Shown here: one piece after another, positions 7,314 to 15,949 of the stretch | Position numbering within the stretch: the first letter of the stretch is position 1 | Layout: each line of letters starts with the position of its first letter | Position numbers and translations under genes: made by a program | The notes under the pieces: generated by a model | Told to the model about the DNA's origin: nothing | Database searches by the model: none | Seen by the model: only the letters and a program-made list of their open reading frames with translations | Source of the DNA: Holophaga sp. | Lineage (GTDB): Bacteria > Acidobacteriota > Holophagae > Holophagales > Holophagaceae | Assembly: GCA_031292735.1 (NCBI GenBank) | Contig: JARLGP010000036.1 | Location: 1 to 29,797, forward strand | Length of the DNA stretch: 29,797 nt | Reading direction: 5' to 3'

Positions 7314-8654
7314 TCAAGGGGGCATCGGAGCTTTCGAGTCCTCGTTCGAAAGCCCTGGCGCCGGCGGCAAGGGGATGGGCCTGCGCACCGCGGGCCCTTC
7401 CGCGATCCAGTCCAGCGCGGCGGCAGTGCAGGCTTCGGCGGGGTCGCCCATCGCATGGTCGAGGTCGTCCGCCGCGAGGCAGGTGGCTCCCTGGAAACCG
7501 GGGGCGGGAAGCCCCTGGAAATAGTCCCCCTCGCCCCGGGCATTGAGGACCTGGAAGGTCACCAGGTGGAGTTCCAGGGTGGAGGATGGCAACGGCAGGA
7601 CCTCCCGCCCGACCGGTTTGCCATAGGTGCGGTCGCCCACCAGCGCCAGGTTCGGGCCGAAGTAGGGCAGCAGGGCGTTCACCACGGCTTCCGCCCCGGA
7701 CGCGGTGGCGCGGGAGGTGATGAAGGCGACTCTCCCGAGCCTGAGGGCCTTGGCATGCGGTCTGAAATACCTCATCTCCTCCGGTGCGCCGGGCTTCCGC
7801 CGGAACCGGAACATCACGTCGGCAGGGCCGGCGTCGGCCCGGAGCAGGTTCACCAGCGCCTCCACCGTGTCCAGGGATCCGCCCTCGTTGTAGCGGAGGT
7901 CGATGATCAGGTCGGTCACTCCGGCTTTCCCGTAGCGCCCCATGAGCGTTTGCAGGGGCCGCTCCGCCCAGGTCACGAACCCGCGCACCTGCAGGTAGCC
8001 CACCCGGTGGCCTCCGGCCTCCAGGATCCGGGGTTCGGCGGCTTCGGGAACGGGCTCCAGCCGGCTCATGGTCATGGATGCGGAAACCTCCGCGGTGCCG
8101 CCTCCCGGCCTGCGCAGCCGGAAATGCCTCCGGGTCCAGGTGGACTGGGGCCCCAGCGCCTTCCACCAGTTCCCCGACGGCAGCAGCCCGGAAACCTGGT
8201 TTTCCGGCGCCGCCAGGTCCTCCCGCCTGGGGGCCACCGCCAGCACTTCGTCGCCCCGGGCGATTCCGGCCCTGGAGGCCCCGGAATGACGCAGAACCTG
8301 GGTGACGAACACCCGGGAACCCTTCGCCATGAACTGGGCGCCGTAGTCCATGGCAAAACCGCAGCCGAACATCCCCGGCGGCGCCCCGTCCCGGGCCTTG
8401 TCCCGCAGGGCACTCCAATGGCGGTCCTTGCCCTCCGTCCGGGCCCGGGAGGTCAAGTGGTCCAGAAGGGCGGCCGGGCTGGGGAAAGCCGTCACGTCCA
8501 GGTCTCCGGGCAGGGCGCCGCCCCAGAGGTAGTGCCGCTCAACGAGGTCCACGAGGCTCTGCTTTTCCGCCTGGGGGTCCGGTTGCGCTGCGATCTCCTG
8601 GTAACCCGCCTGGCACAGCAGGGCGCAAAGGCTCATGCCGGTCCGGATGTGCAT
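7314..8654 (-). CDS. S41-family peptidase with PDZ-like domain
   Basis: A 446-residue C-terminal-processing-type serine protease. Residues about 95-190 hold a degenerate PDZ-like segment (VLRHSGASRAGIARGDEVL), which in this family presents the substrate C-terminus. The peptidase core contains DLRYNEGG (252-259). The predicted nucleophile is Ser319 in TASGAE, with the general-base Lys346 in TYGKP, matching the Ser-Lys dyad of CtpA/tricorn-like enzymes. The N-terminus (MHIRTGMSLCALLCQAGYQE) is short and only weakly hydrophobic, so export is uncertain; an ATG six codons in has no better ribosome site. A G-run (AAGGGGGGG) lies a little more than the usual distance before ATG 8654. It follows the 377-residue secreted-protein gene in the same direction after 183 bases and may be cotranscribed with it. 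Confidence 0.9.
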   Translation of the reverse strand: MHIRTGMSLCALLCQAGYQEIAAQPDPQAEKQSLVDLVERHYLWGGALPGDLDVTAFPSPAALLDHLTSRARTEGKDRHWSALRDKARDGAPPGMFGCGFAMDYGAQFMAKGSRVFVTQVLRHSGASRAGIARGDEVLAVAPRREDLAAPENQVSGLLPSGNWWKALGPQSTWTRRHFRLRRPGGGTAEVSASMTMSRLEPVPEAAEPRILEAGGHRVGYLQVRGFVTWAERPLQTLMGRYGKAGVTDLIIDLRYNEGGSLDTVEALVNLLRADAGPADVMFRFRRKPGAPEEMRYFRPHAKALRLGRVAFITSRATASGAEAVVNALLPYFGPNLALVGDRTYGKPVGREVLPLPSSTLELHLVTFQVLNARGEGDYFQGLPAPGFQGATCLAADDLDHAMGDPAEACTAAALDWIAEGPAVRRPIPLPPAPGLSNEDSKAPMPP

Positions 8655-8837
8655 TCAAGCGCCCCCCCTTCTGTCCACCAGGAATGAGTGGACCCGCGGG
8701 GAAGTTCCAGAGCCCGGGAGGCGGGACTTGAACATGGGATGAACGGCGCGGTGTTCCGCTGTCCAGGCTGGACACCCGGATGGCGCAGGCGAAGGCGCAG
8801 CCAGGCGCGAGGCCCCTTTGCCTCGGGTGCGAGGTGG

Positions 8838-9971
8838 TCATGGCCTGGGCCGCAGCCTGAAATGGCGGGTGGGGCCAATGGCGATGAAGCCCGCGCCGTC
8901 GAGCGGCGCCGGATGGTCCGGGCCGGATGCGGCCGGCGGCTTCTGGTAGACGCACACCTTGTCGTTCCTGGTGATGCCGCTGTAGCCGAACACCGGCTCC
9001 GTTACCGGGATGGTTCGCACCAGGCGCAGGCCCCAGTTCTCCAGCGGCGCCCGGCCGCCCATGACCCGGAACCCGCCCGCCCAATAGGGCTGATGGCACC
9101 AGTCGCCCAGGGGATAGTCCAGTACCACCAGGCCGTCCGGGGCCAGGGCGTCCAGCATCTGCCGGTCGGCCCGCAGCCCCTGGTTGTCCGGAAGCGCGCT
9201 GAAGAACATCAAGCCGTCCGCGGAAAGGTAGCCCCAGTCGAAGCCCCGGGGTTTGAGTCTGCGGAGGTCCGCCACGGGCAGCGAATCCCGACGGGCATCG
9301 GTGTCCGGGGTGAGCCGCCAACTGTAGAACAGGACCCGCCGCGGCCTCCCCTGCCATGGAAAACGGAACACGGTCAGCAGGGGAACATCGGTTTCCGTCA
9401 CCGGAGGACCGTCCCACAGCGACAAGAGCCCTTCACCCCTGGAGAACTCGACCGGGGCGCCCTGCGGCAGATAATAGTCGACGGCGACTTCCCGTACGGC
9501 CAGCTCGATCCCGATCAGGCCCAGGATCTGGGCGGCGACGGGCACCTGGTCCACCTCGCCGGTGCTCATGCTGCCGCTGTTCACGGCCGCCTGGAGCACG
9601 GAGGCGAGGATGTTCGCCTGGTGCTGGAACGTGTGGAGAATGCTCGCCGGGGTTCCCGGCCGCTCCCAACTCAGAATCACCAGCTCATCCGTATCGGTTT
9701 CCACCATGGGCCGGATTTTGGAGCCCCCGGCGGGGGCCAGGACGCTGGTGGTTCGGTCCGGTGCGGAATGAACCCCCTGGGCGGCCCATCGGATGGCGTC
9801 CTTGAACTGGGCCAGGGCCGCTTGAATGCCGGGCTCCAGGGCCACCTGGGGCAGGTTCAGTTCCACGGGCTTTGGTTGAACGCCGGGCTGGGCCATGGCC
9901 GGTCCAGCGGCGAAGGCCAGACCGTGCTGGAAAAGAAGAACCAACGCGAGAACGAAAGCTTTGGGCACCAT
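8838..9971 (-). CDS. Secreted protein of unknown function
   Basis: A 377-residue protein beginning with a clear Sec signal peptide (VPKAFVLALVLLFQHGLAFA, likely cut after AFA or AMA). I do not recognise the mature part. It is soluble-looking, rich in Pro, Leu and Trp, with no membrane spans after the signal and no known catalytic motif. Scattered Cys residues lie near the end (DWCHQPYW, KVCVYQ). ATG 9971 is preferred over an upstream TTG at 10004 because it puts the signal peptide at the N-terminus and has CAGG upstream. The gene is divergent from the 626-residue propeller-like protein gene across a 256-base region, and is the first of the group of exported proteins between 8.8 and 20.4 kb. 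Confidence 0.82.
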   Translation of the reverse strand: MVPKAFVLALVLLFQHGLAFAAGPAMAQPGVQPKPVELNLPQVALEPGIQAALAQFKDAIRWAAQGVHSAPDRTTSVLAPAGGSKIRPMVETDTDELVILSWERPGTPASILHTFQHQANILASVLQAAVNSGSMSTGEVDQVPVAAQILGLIGIELAVREVAVDYYLPQGAPVEFSRGEGLLSLWDGPPVTETDVPLLTVFRFPWQGRPRRVLFYSWRLTPDTDARRDSLPVADLRRLKPRGFDWGYLSADGLMFFSALPDNQGLRADRQMLDALAPDGLVVLDYPLGDWCHQPYWAGGFRVMGGRAPLENWGLRLVRTIPVTEPVFGYSGITRNDKVCVYQKPPAASGPDHPAPLDGAGFIAIGPTRHFRLRPRP

Positions 9972-10187
9972 GGGGCAGGCCTGATTGAATAATGAGTGCG
10001 GCAAAACGGCCGGGAACGGCCTGGAGCGAATCCAGGCAGAAGGGTAGACCGGTGGTCATGGCGTTGTCCAGGGGGACCGGTGGGACCATCCCAGCCACCC
10101 TCCCGGCGGCCGGAGAAACGTTCCTGCGCTCCGGAAATCCGGGCCTGCGGCGGACACGGAACATCGCCACGGGTTGGTCCACTCCTC

Positions 10188-10227
10188 AGGGAGGCCTCAT
10201 CCAAGGGGCCTCCTTTTGGAGTAATCA
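10188..10227 (+). promoter_or_regulatory. Terminator-like hairpin abutting the ribosome site of the 626-residue protein gene
   Basis: GGAGGCC (10190-10196) pairs with GGCCTCC (10207-10213) and is followed at once by TTTT (10214-10217). The ribosome site GGAG (10218-10221) and ATG 10228 come next. A stem plus T-run directly in a leader resembles an attenuator. An upstream ACTCCTC (10181-10187) could instead pair with the ribosome site or disrupt the stem. Whether it works as a switch is inference. Confidence 0.45.
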
Positions 10228-12108
10228 ATGAACGTCTTGAGGATTACCAGTCTGGTGGCGCTTGCCGCCTGCCTCGGCACCTTGCCGGCGAAAGCCATGC
10301 CCGGCAAGAAACAGCGGGCCGACGAAAAGAAGGCGGCCAAGGCGGCAAGCCGGAATGCCAGAGAGGCTCGGCTTGCCAGGGCCCTGTTCGACCTCCCGCC
10401 TCCCCCGGAGCGGGCTCCGAAAGGCGGCGCCAGCTATGTCTCCGGGCTCGCCTTCCAGGATGGCATCCACCCTTTCTTCAAGACCTATCCCATCGACAAG
10501 GTGGGCCACTTCCGGTTCTTCTGCCTGGAAGGGGAGGAAGGCGCCCAGGTCGAGCCCCGCAGCCTGGTCGCCTCCAGCAATGGAACCGTCGCCTGGCTCA
10601 CCAGTCTGCGCGACGGCATCCATCGGCTGTCCCCCACCGAGGGCTACCGCATCCTGCCGTGGCCCGGGCAGGCGCCGGTGCCGGAGGCCCTGCTGGCCGA
10701 CGACCAGGGCCAGCTCTGGATCGGGGGAAAGGGTTTCTGGGGGCGGATCCGGGAAAGGAAGTCATCCCGGGATCCGGAAACCGGCCATGGCGGATTCGAT
10801 CTCCGCATCCTGGAAGCCCCAGGCCCGTCGGGCTATCTCCAGAAAATGGGGGATGACACCCCTTGGTTCCATGGCGCGGGCGGATTCGTTCAATACGATG
10901 ACGAGGCTCGGCCCAGCGGCACCATCCCCTTTCTGGAACCCAGGACGGTCCAGACGGCCGCCTGGGACGAAACCCGCAAGGCGGTGTACGTGATCGGTCC
11001 GGACATGGGTTCGCTGCACCGGGCCTCCCCGGGCTCCAGCACCTGCCCGCCCGGCGCCTGGCCGCTGGAGCCTTCCGGCTGCCGCATCCACCGGATCGCC
11101 GCGGACCGGGCTGGAATGATCTGGGGCACCCTTCCGGACCAGGACGCCGTGACGGTCTTCAACCCCGACACCCAGACCTGGCGAACCATCAACCTCGCCG
11201 ACGAACTGGACCGCAAGGCCCTGTGCCCCATGGGCATCGACCTGGGGCCCGACGGCAACCTGTGGATCGCCCTGAACCGGGCCTGCGCCGTGCTCCGCGT
11301 GACCCCCGGCGAGTCCCCCAGGTTCAAATGGTTCCCTCTCCTGCCCGGGCAGGCGCCCACCGAGATCTCCCGGTCCGGGGGCGCCTGGATGCTGGTGACC
11401 TTGCCCGGCATCGGCTTCGGAGCCATGGTGGCGCTGCCGGGCACCCCCGAAGCCCCCGCGCGCTCCGAACCGTCCGCCCCGGACAGCTCCTTCAGCAGGC
11501 CGGCACCCCCGAAGCCCGCCCTGAGCGGCAGGCAACGGCGCGAGCTGGCCCACCGGCGCATGCTGGAAGCCTGCGAACGGCAGCAGCGCGCGGCCGCCAC
11601 CCCGGGCTACTACGACGAAATGCTCGGGCAGTCCAAGGCTCCGGCCCCGGTGAGCGTGCCCGACCCGCCCGAGGAGAAGAAGGAGCGCAAGGCGGAGGCG
11701 CCCAGGGCCACGGCGCCGCTCTTTTCGGCCGAGGCGGCCCAGGGCTACCTCCTGAGCCGCGAGCTGTTCCTTACCCCGGTCGCCATCAACCACATCCACC
11801 GGCGCCACGGCGAGGGGCGCCGGGATCCCAGCGCCAGCGAATTCCAGGCCCCCTACACGACCCGCAGCGGCATCCAGTCCCTGGTGGCCGAAGGCCTCGG
11901 CAAGCTGGAGGATATCGAGGAGAACCTGCGGATGGACCTGAGGGGACGGGCCTACCTGCTCTGCACGATGCCCCAGACCATCGGCTGGTGCAACGGACGG
12001 CCCACCCGGAAGTTTCTGGTGGGTACCTCCAAGTCGTACGACGACAACGTCAAGGCCTTCCAGTATGAAGTGATCACGGCCTATCCCGTGGCGTCGGACA
12101 CCTGGTGA
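10228..12108 (+). CDS. Secreted propeller-like protein with C-terminal HI-x-RRH/TAYP domain (toxin-like candidate)
   Basis: A 626-residue exported protein. Residues 1-23 form a Sec signal (LRITSLVALAACLGTLPAKA), followed by a Lys/Ala-rich stretch. Residues about 75-430 contain repeated short beta motifs (GQLWIGGKG, GMIWGTLPDQ, DGNLWIALN) typical of two-component-regulator or NHL-type beta-propeller blades. A Pro/Lys-rich linker leads to a C-terminal domain (about 494-626) with NHIHRRHG (His522, His524, His527), DPSASEF (533), GIQSLV (548) and a final EVITAYPV. The same order of motifs ends the 332-residue protein at 19414-20412. A catalytic role of the histidines, and an RNase-toxin-like fold, are inferences from motif style; no database match was made. 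The start is ATG 10228 with GGAG six bases upstream. Its end overlaps the convergent TraB-like gene by 28 bases. Confidence 0.85.
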   Translation: MNVLRITSLVALAACLGTLPAKAMPGKKQRADEKKAAKAASRNAREARLARALFDLPPPPERAPKGGASYVSGLAFQDGIHPFFKTYPIDKVGHFRFFCLEGEEGAQVEPRSLVASSNGTVAWLTSLRDGIHRLSPTEGYRILPWPGQAPVPEALLADDQGQLWIGGKGFWGRIRERKSSRDPETGHGGFDLRILEAPGPSGYLQKMGDDTPWFHGAGGFVQYDDEARPSGTIPFLEPRTVQTAAWDETRKAVYVIGPDMGSLHRASPGSSTCPPGAWPLEPSGCRIHRIAADRAGMIWGTLPDQDAVTVFNPDTQTWRTINLADELDRKALCPMGIDLGPDGNLWIALNRACAVLRVTPGESPRFKWFPLLPGQAPTEISRSGGAWMLVTLPGIGFGAMVALPGTPEAPARSEPSAPDSSFSRPAPPKPALSGRQRRELAHRRMLEACERQQRAAATPGYYDEMLGQSKAPAPVSVPDPPEEKKERKAEAPRATAPLFSAEAAQGYLLSRELFLTPVAINHIHRRHGEGRRDPSASEFQAPYTTRSGIQSLVAEGLGKLEDIEENLRMDLRGRAYLLCTMPQTIGWCNGRPTRKFLVGTSKSYDDNVKAFQYEVITAYPVASDTW

Positions 12109-13364
12109 TCCATCCCTTCCTCAAAGCCAGGGGGAAGATGGGTGGTGAGGTCGCCCAGGAAGCCCGGGGCCGGGGCCGGATGGGCCTTCCTGGAGGTGCC
12201 GGTCGCGCCGGGTTTCGACCGCGGGGGAGTCGAGAAATCCCTCAGGCACTTCATCACTTCGTAATACTGGCGCCCGGGTTTGGCGTTCTCTTTTTCGAGC
12301 ACCATCAGGATGTCTTCGAAGGTCTGGATCACGCCTTCCTCGAACAGGCTGACCGGCGCCAGGACGTCGACCGGGGTCAGATGCCGCAACAGTTCCCGCA
12401 CCATGGGCAGGTTGGCGTCCAGGCAGGCCAAAAGCAGCGCGTTGTAGCCCCGGTTGTCCTTCAGCCTCACGTCGGCGCCCTGGGCCAGGAGGGCCTGGAC
12501 CCGGGGCAGGTCCGTGGCGGAGACCGCCTCCATCAGTTGGGCCTGGTGGTTGTCCTGGGAGGCATCGATTCGGGCGGCCCGTTCCTCCGGGGAGGCGGGT
12601 TCCTTGCGCTCCTCCTTGCCTTCGGGAACGTCTCCGCCGCCGGACAATTGCCATTCCTTCAGGCGTTCCAGGCCCGATATCTGGGCATAGCTCGACCCGA
12701 TGAAATATTCTCTGAAATCGTGGCCCATGCCGAAGACAAGCAGCACCTTCTTGGATGGGTGGTCAGCGATGAATCTTTTCACGTTTTCGGACGTCGCCCG
12801 TTCCCGCTTGCCTAAAAGGATTTCCTCGCCGGCCTTGTCAATGGTTTCGAAGCTGGTGCCAGTACGTTCGTAGTGTTCCAGAAGTTCAAGATCCAGCAGC
12901 CGGCGGGTTTCCGGCGGGATGGCGGCATGGACCCGGGGGAGCACCCCCAGGCAGAACAGCAGCGACGGAGCGCCCGCGTGGATGAGCGCCGATTGCTTCC
13001 GGTCGAACCACTGGCTGAAGTCTTCGGGGAACGCCAAGCCGGGGAAGAGATCGTGGACCGACTTGTTCGAGTAGGTAGGAAAATCCTCAGGCCCCAGCCC
13101 GTAGCTCCCCTCCGAAAAGACTTCGTACTGGGGATTGGCCTTGAGGAAGGTCGCCAGGGCGAACTGGGACACCAGGATGGTGGCCCGTTCATGCAGGCTG
13201 ATGTTTGGCGCAGTGTGGATCTGAGGGTAGAAGAGGACCTGGGCCTCGGCGTCGAATTCGAGAGTGAATCCGCTGCTCGGACCCAACTGCACCCTCACCT
13301 GGCCCGCAAGACAGACCTGCGCGGCCAGGATCACCCAGGCCATGAGCCGTACGCCAATTTGCAT
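12081..13364 (-). CDS. Exported TraB/TIKI-like domain protein with ankyrin repeats
   Basis: A 427-residue protein with a Sec signal (MQIGVRLMAWVILAAQVCLA). Residues about 40-225 resemble the TraB/ChaN/erythromycin-esterase (TIKI) superfamily: PQIHT with His50, VFSEGSY with Glu85, and the end of the domain, KVLLVFGMGHDF, with His215. In these families such His and Glu residues bind metal or catalyse hydrolysis. The resemblance is moderate and needs a profile search. A charged linker (about 243-270) is followed by two ankyrin repeats (LMEAVSATDLPRVQALLAQG and NRGYNALLLACLDANLPMVR) and a Pro-rich tail. Ankyrin repeats bind proteins, so the C-terminus may recognise a partner or target. The ribosome site TTAGGAG lies six bases before ATG 13364. 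The 3' end overlaps the oppositely oriented 626-residue gene by 28 bases. Confidence 0.82.
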   Translation of the reverse strand: MQIGVRLMAWVILAAQVCLAGQVRVQLGPSSGFTLEFDAEAQVLFYPQIHTAPNISLHERATILVSQFALATFLKANPQYEVFSEGSYGLGPEDFPTYSNKSVHDLFPGLAFPEDFSQWFDRKQSALIHAGAPSLLFCLGVLPRVHAAIPPETRRLLDLELLEHYERTGTSFETIDKAGEEILLGKRERATSENVKRFIADHPSKKVLLVFGMGHDFREYFIGSSYAQISGLERLKEWQLSGGGDVPEGKEERKEPASPEERAARIDASQDNHQAQLMEAVSATDLPRVQALLAQGADVRLKDNRGYNALLLACLDANLPMVRELLRHLTPVDVLAPVSLFEEGVIQTFEDILMVLEKENAKPGRQYYEVMKCLRDFSTPPRSKPGATGTSRKAHPAPAPGFLGDLTTHLPPGFEEGMDHQVSDATG

Positions 13365-13460
13365 GGTCCACTCCTAAGGGCACCGTGAGGCATCGGCAGC
13401 CCGGCAGAACCCCCACCGGGCTGGGCGCGGCATGAGCCGCACTCCCTTAGATATGCTTAA

Positions 13461-13488
13461 TTAATATAAAAGGTTCCTTTTGGCTCAA
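13461..13488 (-). promoter_or_regulatory. Candidate promoter of the TraB-like/ankyrin gene
   Basis: On the minus strand TTGAGC (13488-13483) and TATTAA (13466-13461) are 16 bases apart in the only AT-rich patch upstream of this gene, giving a leader of roughly 90 bases. Each hexamer matches the sigma-70 consensus at four of six positions, so this is a modest candidate. Confidence 0.35.
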
Positions 13489-13546
13489 AATGTCTGGTGA
13501 GAATGCTGCCGCTCTCCGCGCCCTGGGTCAGATCCCGTGCGGCATT

Positions 13547-14137
13547 TCATTCATCCTCGCCCGCCGCCGGTTCCTCCACGGCGACATCGGTGCTGGCTGC
13601 CGTGTCCTCGGGTTCAGGATCCTTGGCGGCGGGCTTGGGCGGCTTGCCCAGGTCGGTGATGTAGATGAAGGAGTTCTTCTTGCTGAACTTGTTGAAGGCG
13701 GAACTCTTGTATTTCACATCGATGATCTTGGCCTTCTTCTTCCGCAGATACACGGCGACGACGGGCTTGCCGCCCATGATCTTCTTGACGTTGGCCTTCT
13801 GCTCTTCGGTACCGGAGATGATCGAGAAGGTCAACCCCATGATCCCGCCCGTGGTATCAAAATAGGCAATGTAGGTTTTCCCGGCGGGGATCGAGATCCG
13901 GTCGCCCACGCTGGACAGTTTCACGTCCTTCTTCCTCGTGCCGTATTCCTTGATGTAGATCTTGCCCACCGGCAAAGCCCGGTCCGTGATTTGCAAAACC
14001 ACCGGCACCGAACTCTGGTTCTTGATCTTGCCCCAGGTGGACTCGTCGGGAACCCCGAACGGGGCCGAACGCAGCGGCACGGACACCACCGATGCCAGGC
14101 ACAGAACAACTGGAAGGATGAAACGCCTGCCGATCAC
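13547..14137 (-). CDS. Small secreted protein of unknown function with acidic tail
   Basis: A 196-residue protein with a signal peptide (IGRRFILPVVLCLASVVSVP, mature part from about residue 25). The mature core (25-160) is predicted to be mainly beta strands, with alternating hydrophobic/polar segments (VPVVLQITDRALPVGKIYI), and is strongly basic near its end (YLRKKKAKIIDVKYKSSAF). The last 35 residues are Pro/Glu/Asp-rich. I recognise no family. The start is GTG 14137, chosen because AAAGGAG lies five bases upstream and the signal peptide begins there. It is divergent from the 504-residue secreted protein gene and could share its regulatory region. Confidence 0.8.
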   Translation of the reverse strand: MIGRRFILPVVLCLASVVSVPLRSAPFGVPDESTWGKIKNQSSVPVVLQITDRALPVGKIYIKEYGTRKKDVKLSSVGDRISIPAGKTYIAYFDTTGGIMGLTFSIISGTEEQKANVKKIMGGKPVVAVYLRKKKAKIIDVKYKSSAFNKFSKKNSFIYITDLGKPPKPAAKDPEPEDTAASTDVAVEEPAAGEDE

Positions 14138-14250
14138 GGGATCTCCTTTGGGCGACGCATGGACGTAAATGAAGCATGAAATGAATATTCCCCTGGCGAG
14201 GTGGCTTGAACCTTTCAGAGGGATGGCACGTGATACTGGTTCTAATTTAG

Positions 14251-14263
14251 TAATAATTTATTA
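14251..14263. promoter_or_regulatory. AT palindrome in a divergent promoter region
   Basis: TAATAATTTATTA is a perfect palindrome about its central T/A position, in the 267-base gap between two divergent exported-protein genes. It could be a regulator site or part of a -10 element. Farther along, ATTCGGA (14295-14301) and TCCGAAT (14320-14326) form an outer stem around an inner TCCGAG/CTCGGA repeat. No firm promoter can be named. Confidence 0.3.
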
Positions 14264-14404
14264 ATGGTCAAGAGGAACCAAAGGCTTTTCGTCGATTCGG
14301 AAGGTTCCGAGCCTCGGACTCCGAATTCTTGGCATGGCGCAGATTCGGGTGCTGGAGGAGGGAACTTTTTGAATAATTAACTCATCAATAGCCCAGGAGA
14401 CCTC

Positions 14405-15919
14405 ATGCGCTCGAAACCTGCTGGACGTTTTCTTCTGCCGTTCCTGGCTCTCGCCTTGGCGCCGATGGCCTGGGCCGAGGTGACGCTCCGGGCTGACCGG
14501 TCAAACCTGGTCCTGCAATCGGGAGAGACCTGCACGCTGACCGCCACGGACAGCGAAGCCGGCGACCAGGTCTGGACCTGGTCGGCCACGCCCCACCTCG
14601 CATCCGTGCCGGCGGCCGCGAGGGAATTCCATTTCCACGCGCCCTTTTGCTCCACGGCCCAGACCTTCGTGGTCAAGGCCGAGGCCCGGTCGGGCGGTTC
14701 CGCCATCCTCGAGATCCAGGTGGTGCCGTCCACGGTTGCCGACCGGGACGCCGGCGCTGCCTCGGGCGTGGAGGCCAGGGAGGAAAGCAAGGCGCCGGTG
14801 GAGGCGTCCGGCCCTGCCATGCCCGCCCCGGGCCTGCACAAAGTCCATGATGATTTCTACGTGGCGCACTGCAAAGGGTCGTTCTTTGCCGCCGAACGGC
14901 TTCGCAGCGAGGCTGACTTCGCCACCTGGAGGCGTTTTGCCGAGGCCCAGGATCTCATTCGACAATCCATGCGAGCCACCTATCCCAGCTCCCTTCCCGG
15001 AGCGGGCGTGGAGGAAATCGCAGAATATCTCGAAGAGATCCAGTTGAAGATCGCCGACCCAGGCCGGGTGAGCAAGGTAAGGCCCGTGCAGTCAGCCACG
15101 CCGTCGGAGTTGATCGATCTCCGGGACAGGATCCAGGCGATGTATCTGGAGGAATTGGCCCAGTGGAAGAGCACCTCCGAAGGCAAGAACATGAAGTATT
15201 TTGAGGTCATCCGTGGTGCCGACGATCCCCTGGCCAAGATGCAATTTAATCTTTCCATGATCAAAGATGCTGAAATCTGGATGGTATACGCCACGGATAA
15301 AATGCCGGAGACCAGGCTGAAGTTTGATTTTCCCGAAAAGATCTCGCCGAAGGCCCCCCATTACCAGACGGAGCTGGACCGGGCCATTGCGGAACTTAAA
15401 CATGTGACCATGTCGGTGGTGGTGACCACCCGGCCGGGCGAAAAGGTCCAGACTCACCTGGGCATCGTGCGGGGCATGGCCCATTTCCAGCAGCACGTCT
15501 TCCATGGCGGGGAATTGAAAAATGGAATAGCAACCCTCCTGCATGGATTTGCCGCGAGCGTCCTGCTGGCCGTCGAACCCTCCCGGCGCTTGATCGTCTG
15601 CTCGCCCCTGAAACAGATGCACGTGATCCTGACCAAGAGCCTCCCCAAGGACAGCTTCAGGATCGGCTCGAATTCGGAGGACAGCCTGATCCGATGGGGC
15701 AGCACCCCGAAGGGCGGCAGCTACATCCAGGTCCAGGACTGGGACGGCGGCACGGTGCTGGAGTGCCGCGATGGGGTCGAGGAACCCCGGCTCAACAGGT
15801 GGTTTGCCCTGACCACCCCCTGTGGCAGGGGCACCAGGTTCCCCTATTTCGTCATCAACCAGCCCATGCTTGCTGCGCAGTTCTCGACGCTGATGGATGA
15901 GTCCGCCCCGTCCCTCTGA
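14405..15919 (+). CDS. Secreted protein with Ig-like N-terminal domain, C-terminus unrecognised
   Basis: A 504-residue exported protein with a signal peptide (RFLLPFLALALAPMAWA). Residues about 25-110 look like a bacterial Ig-like domain (VLQSGETCTLTATDSEAGDQ then VWTWSA, with two cysteines that could form a disulphide). A short Ala/Glu-rich linker follows, then a mostly helical middle (about 140-300, including LRSEADFATWRRFAEAQDLI) and a mixed alpha/beta C-terminal part (about 330-504) containing a hydrophobic stretch GIATLLHGFAASVLLAVEPS. I recognise no catalytic motif. The architecture of an adhesion-type front and a separate C-terminal module parallels its neighbours. ATG 14405 has AGGAG five bases upstream. 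It ends 30 bases before the convergent histidine kinase gene. Confidence 0.82.
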   Translation: MRSKPAGRFLLPFLALALAPMAWAEVTLRADRSNLVLQSGETCTLTATDSEAGDQVWTWSATPHLASVPAAAREFHFHAPFCSTAQTFVVKAEARSGGSAILEIQVVPSTVADRDAGAASGVEAREESKAPVEASGPAMPAPGLHKVHDDFYVAHCKGSFFAAERLRSEADFATWRRFAEAQDLIRQSMRATYPSSLPGAGVEEIAEYLEEIQLKIADPGRVSKVRPVQSATPSELIDLRDRIQAMYLEELAQWKSTSEGKNMKYFEVIRGADDPLAKMQFNLSMIKDAEIWMVYATDKMPETRLKFDFPEKISPKAPHYQTELDRAIAELKHVTMSVVVTTRPGEKVQTHLGIVRGMAHFQQHVFHGGELKNGIATLLHGFAASVLLAVEPSRRLIVCSPLKQMHVILTKSLPKDSFRIGSNSEDSLIRWGSTPKGGSYIQVQDWDGGTVLECRDGVEEPRLNRWFALTTPCGRGTRFPYFVINQPMLAAQFSTLMDESAPSL

Positions 15920-15949
15920 TCGGCTGGGGAGAGGGGAACGCTGGACCCT

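Noticed and set aside
13547..14137. The 196-residue secreted protein as an immunity protein for neighbouring toxin-like proteins
   Set aside because: It is adjacent and small, but it lies beside the Ig-like and TraB-like genes rather than the toxin-like ones, and nothing in its sequence supports binding.
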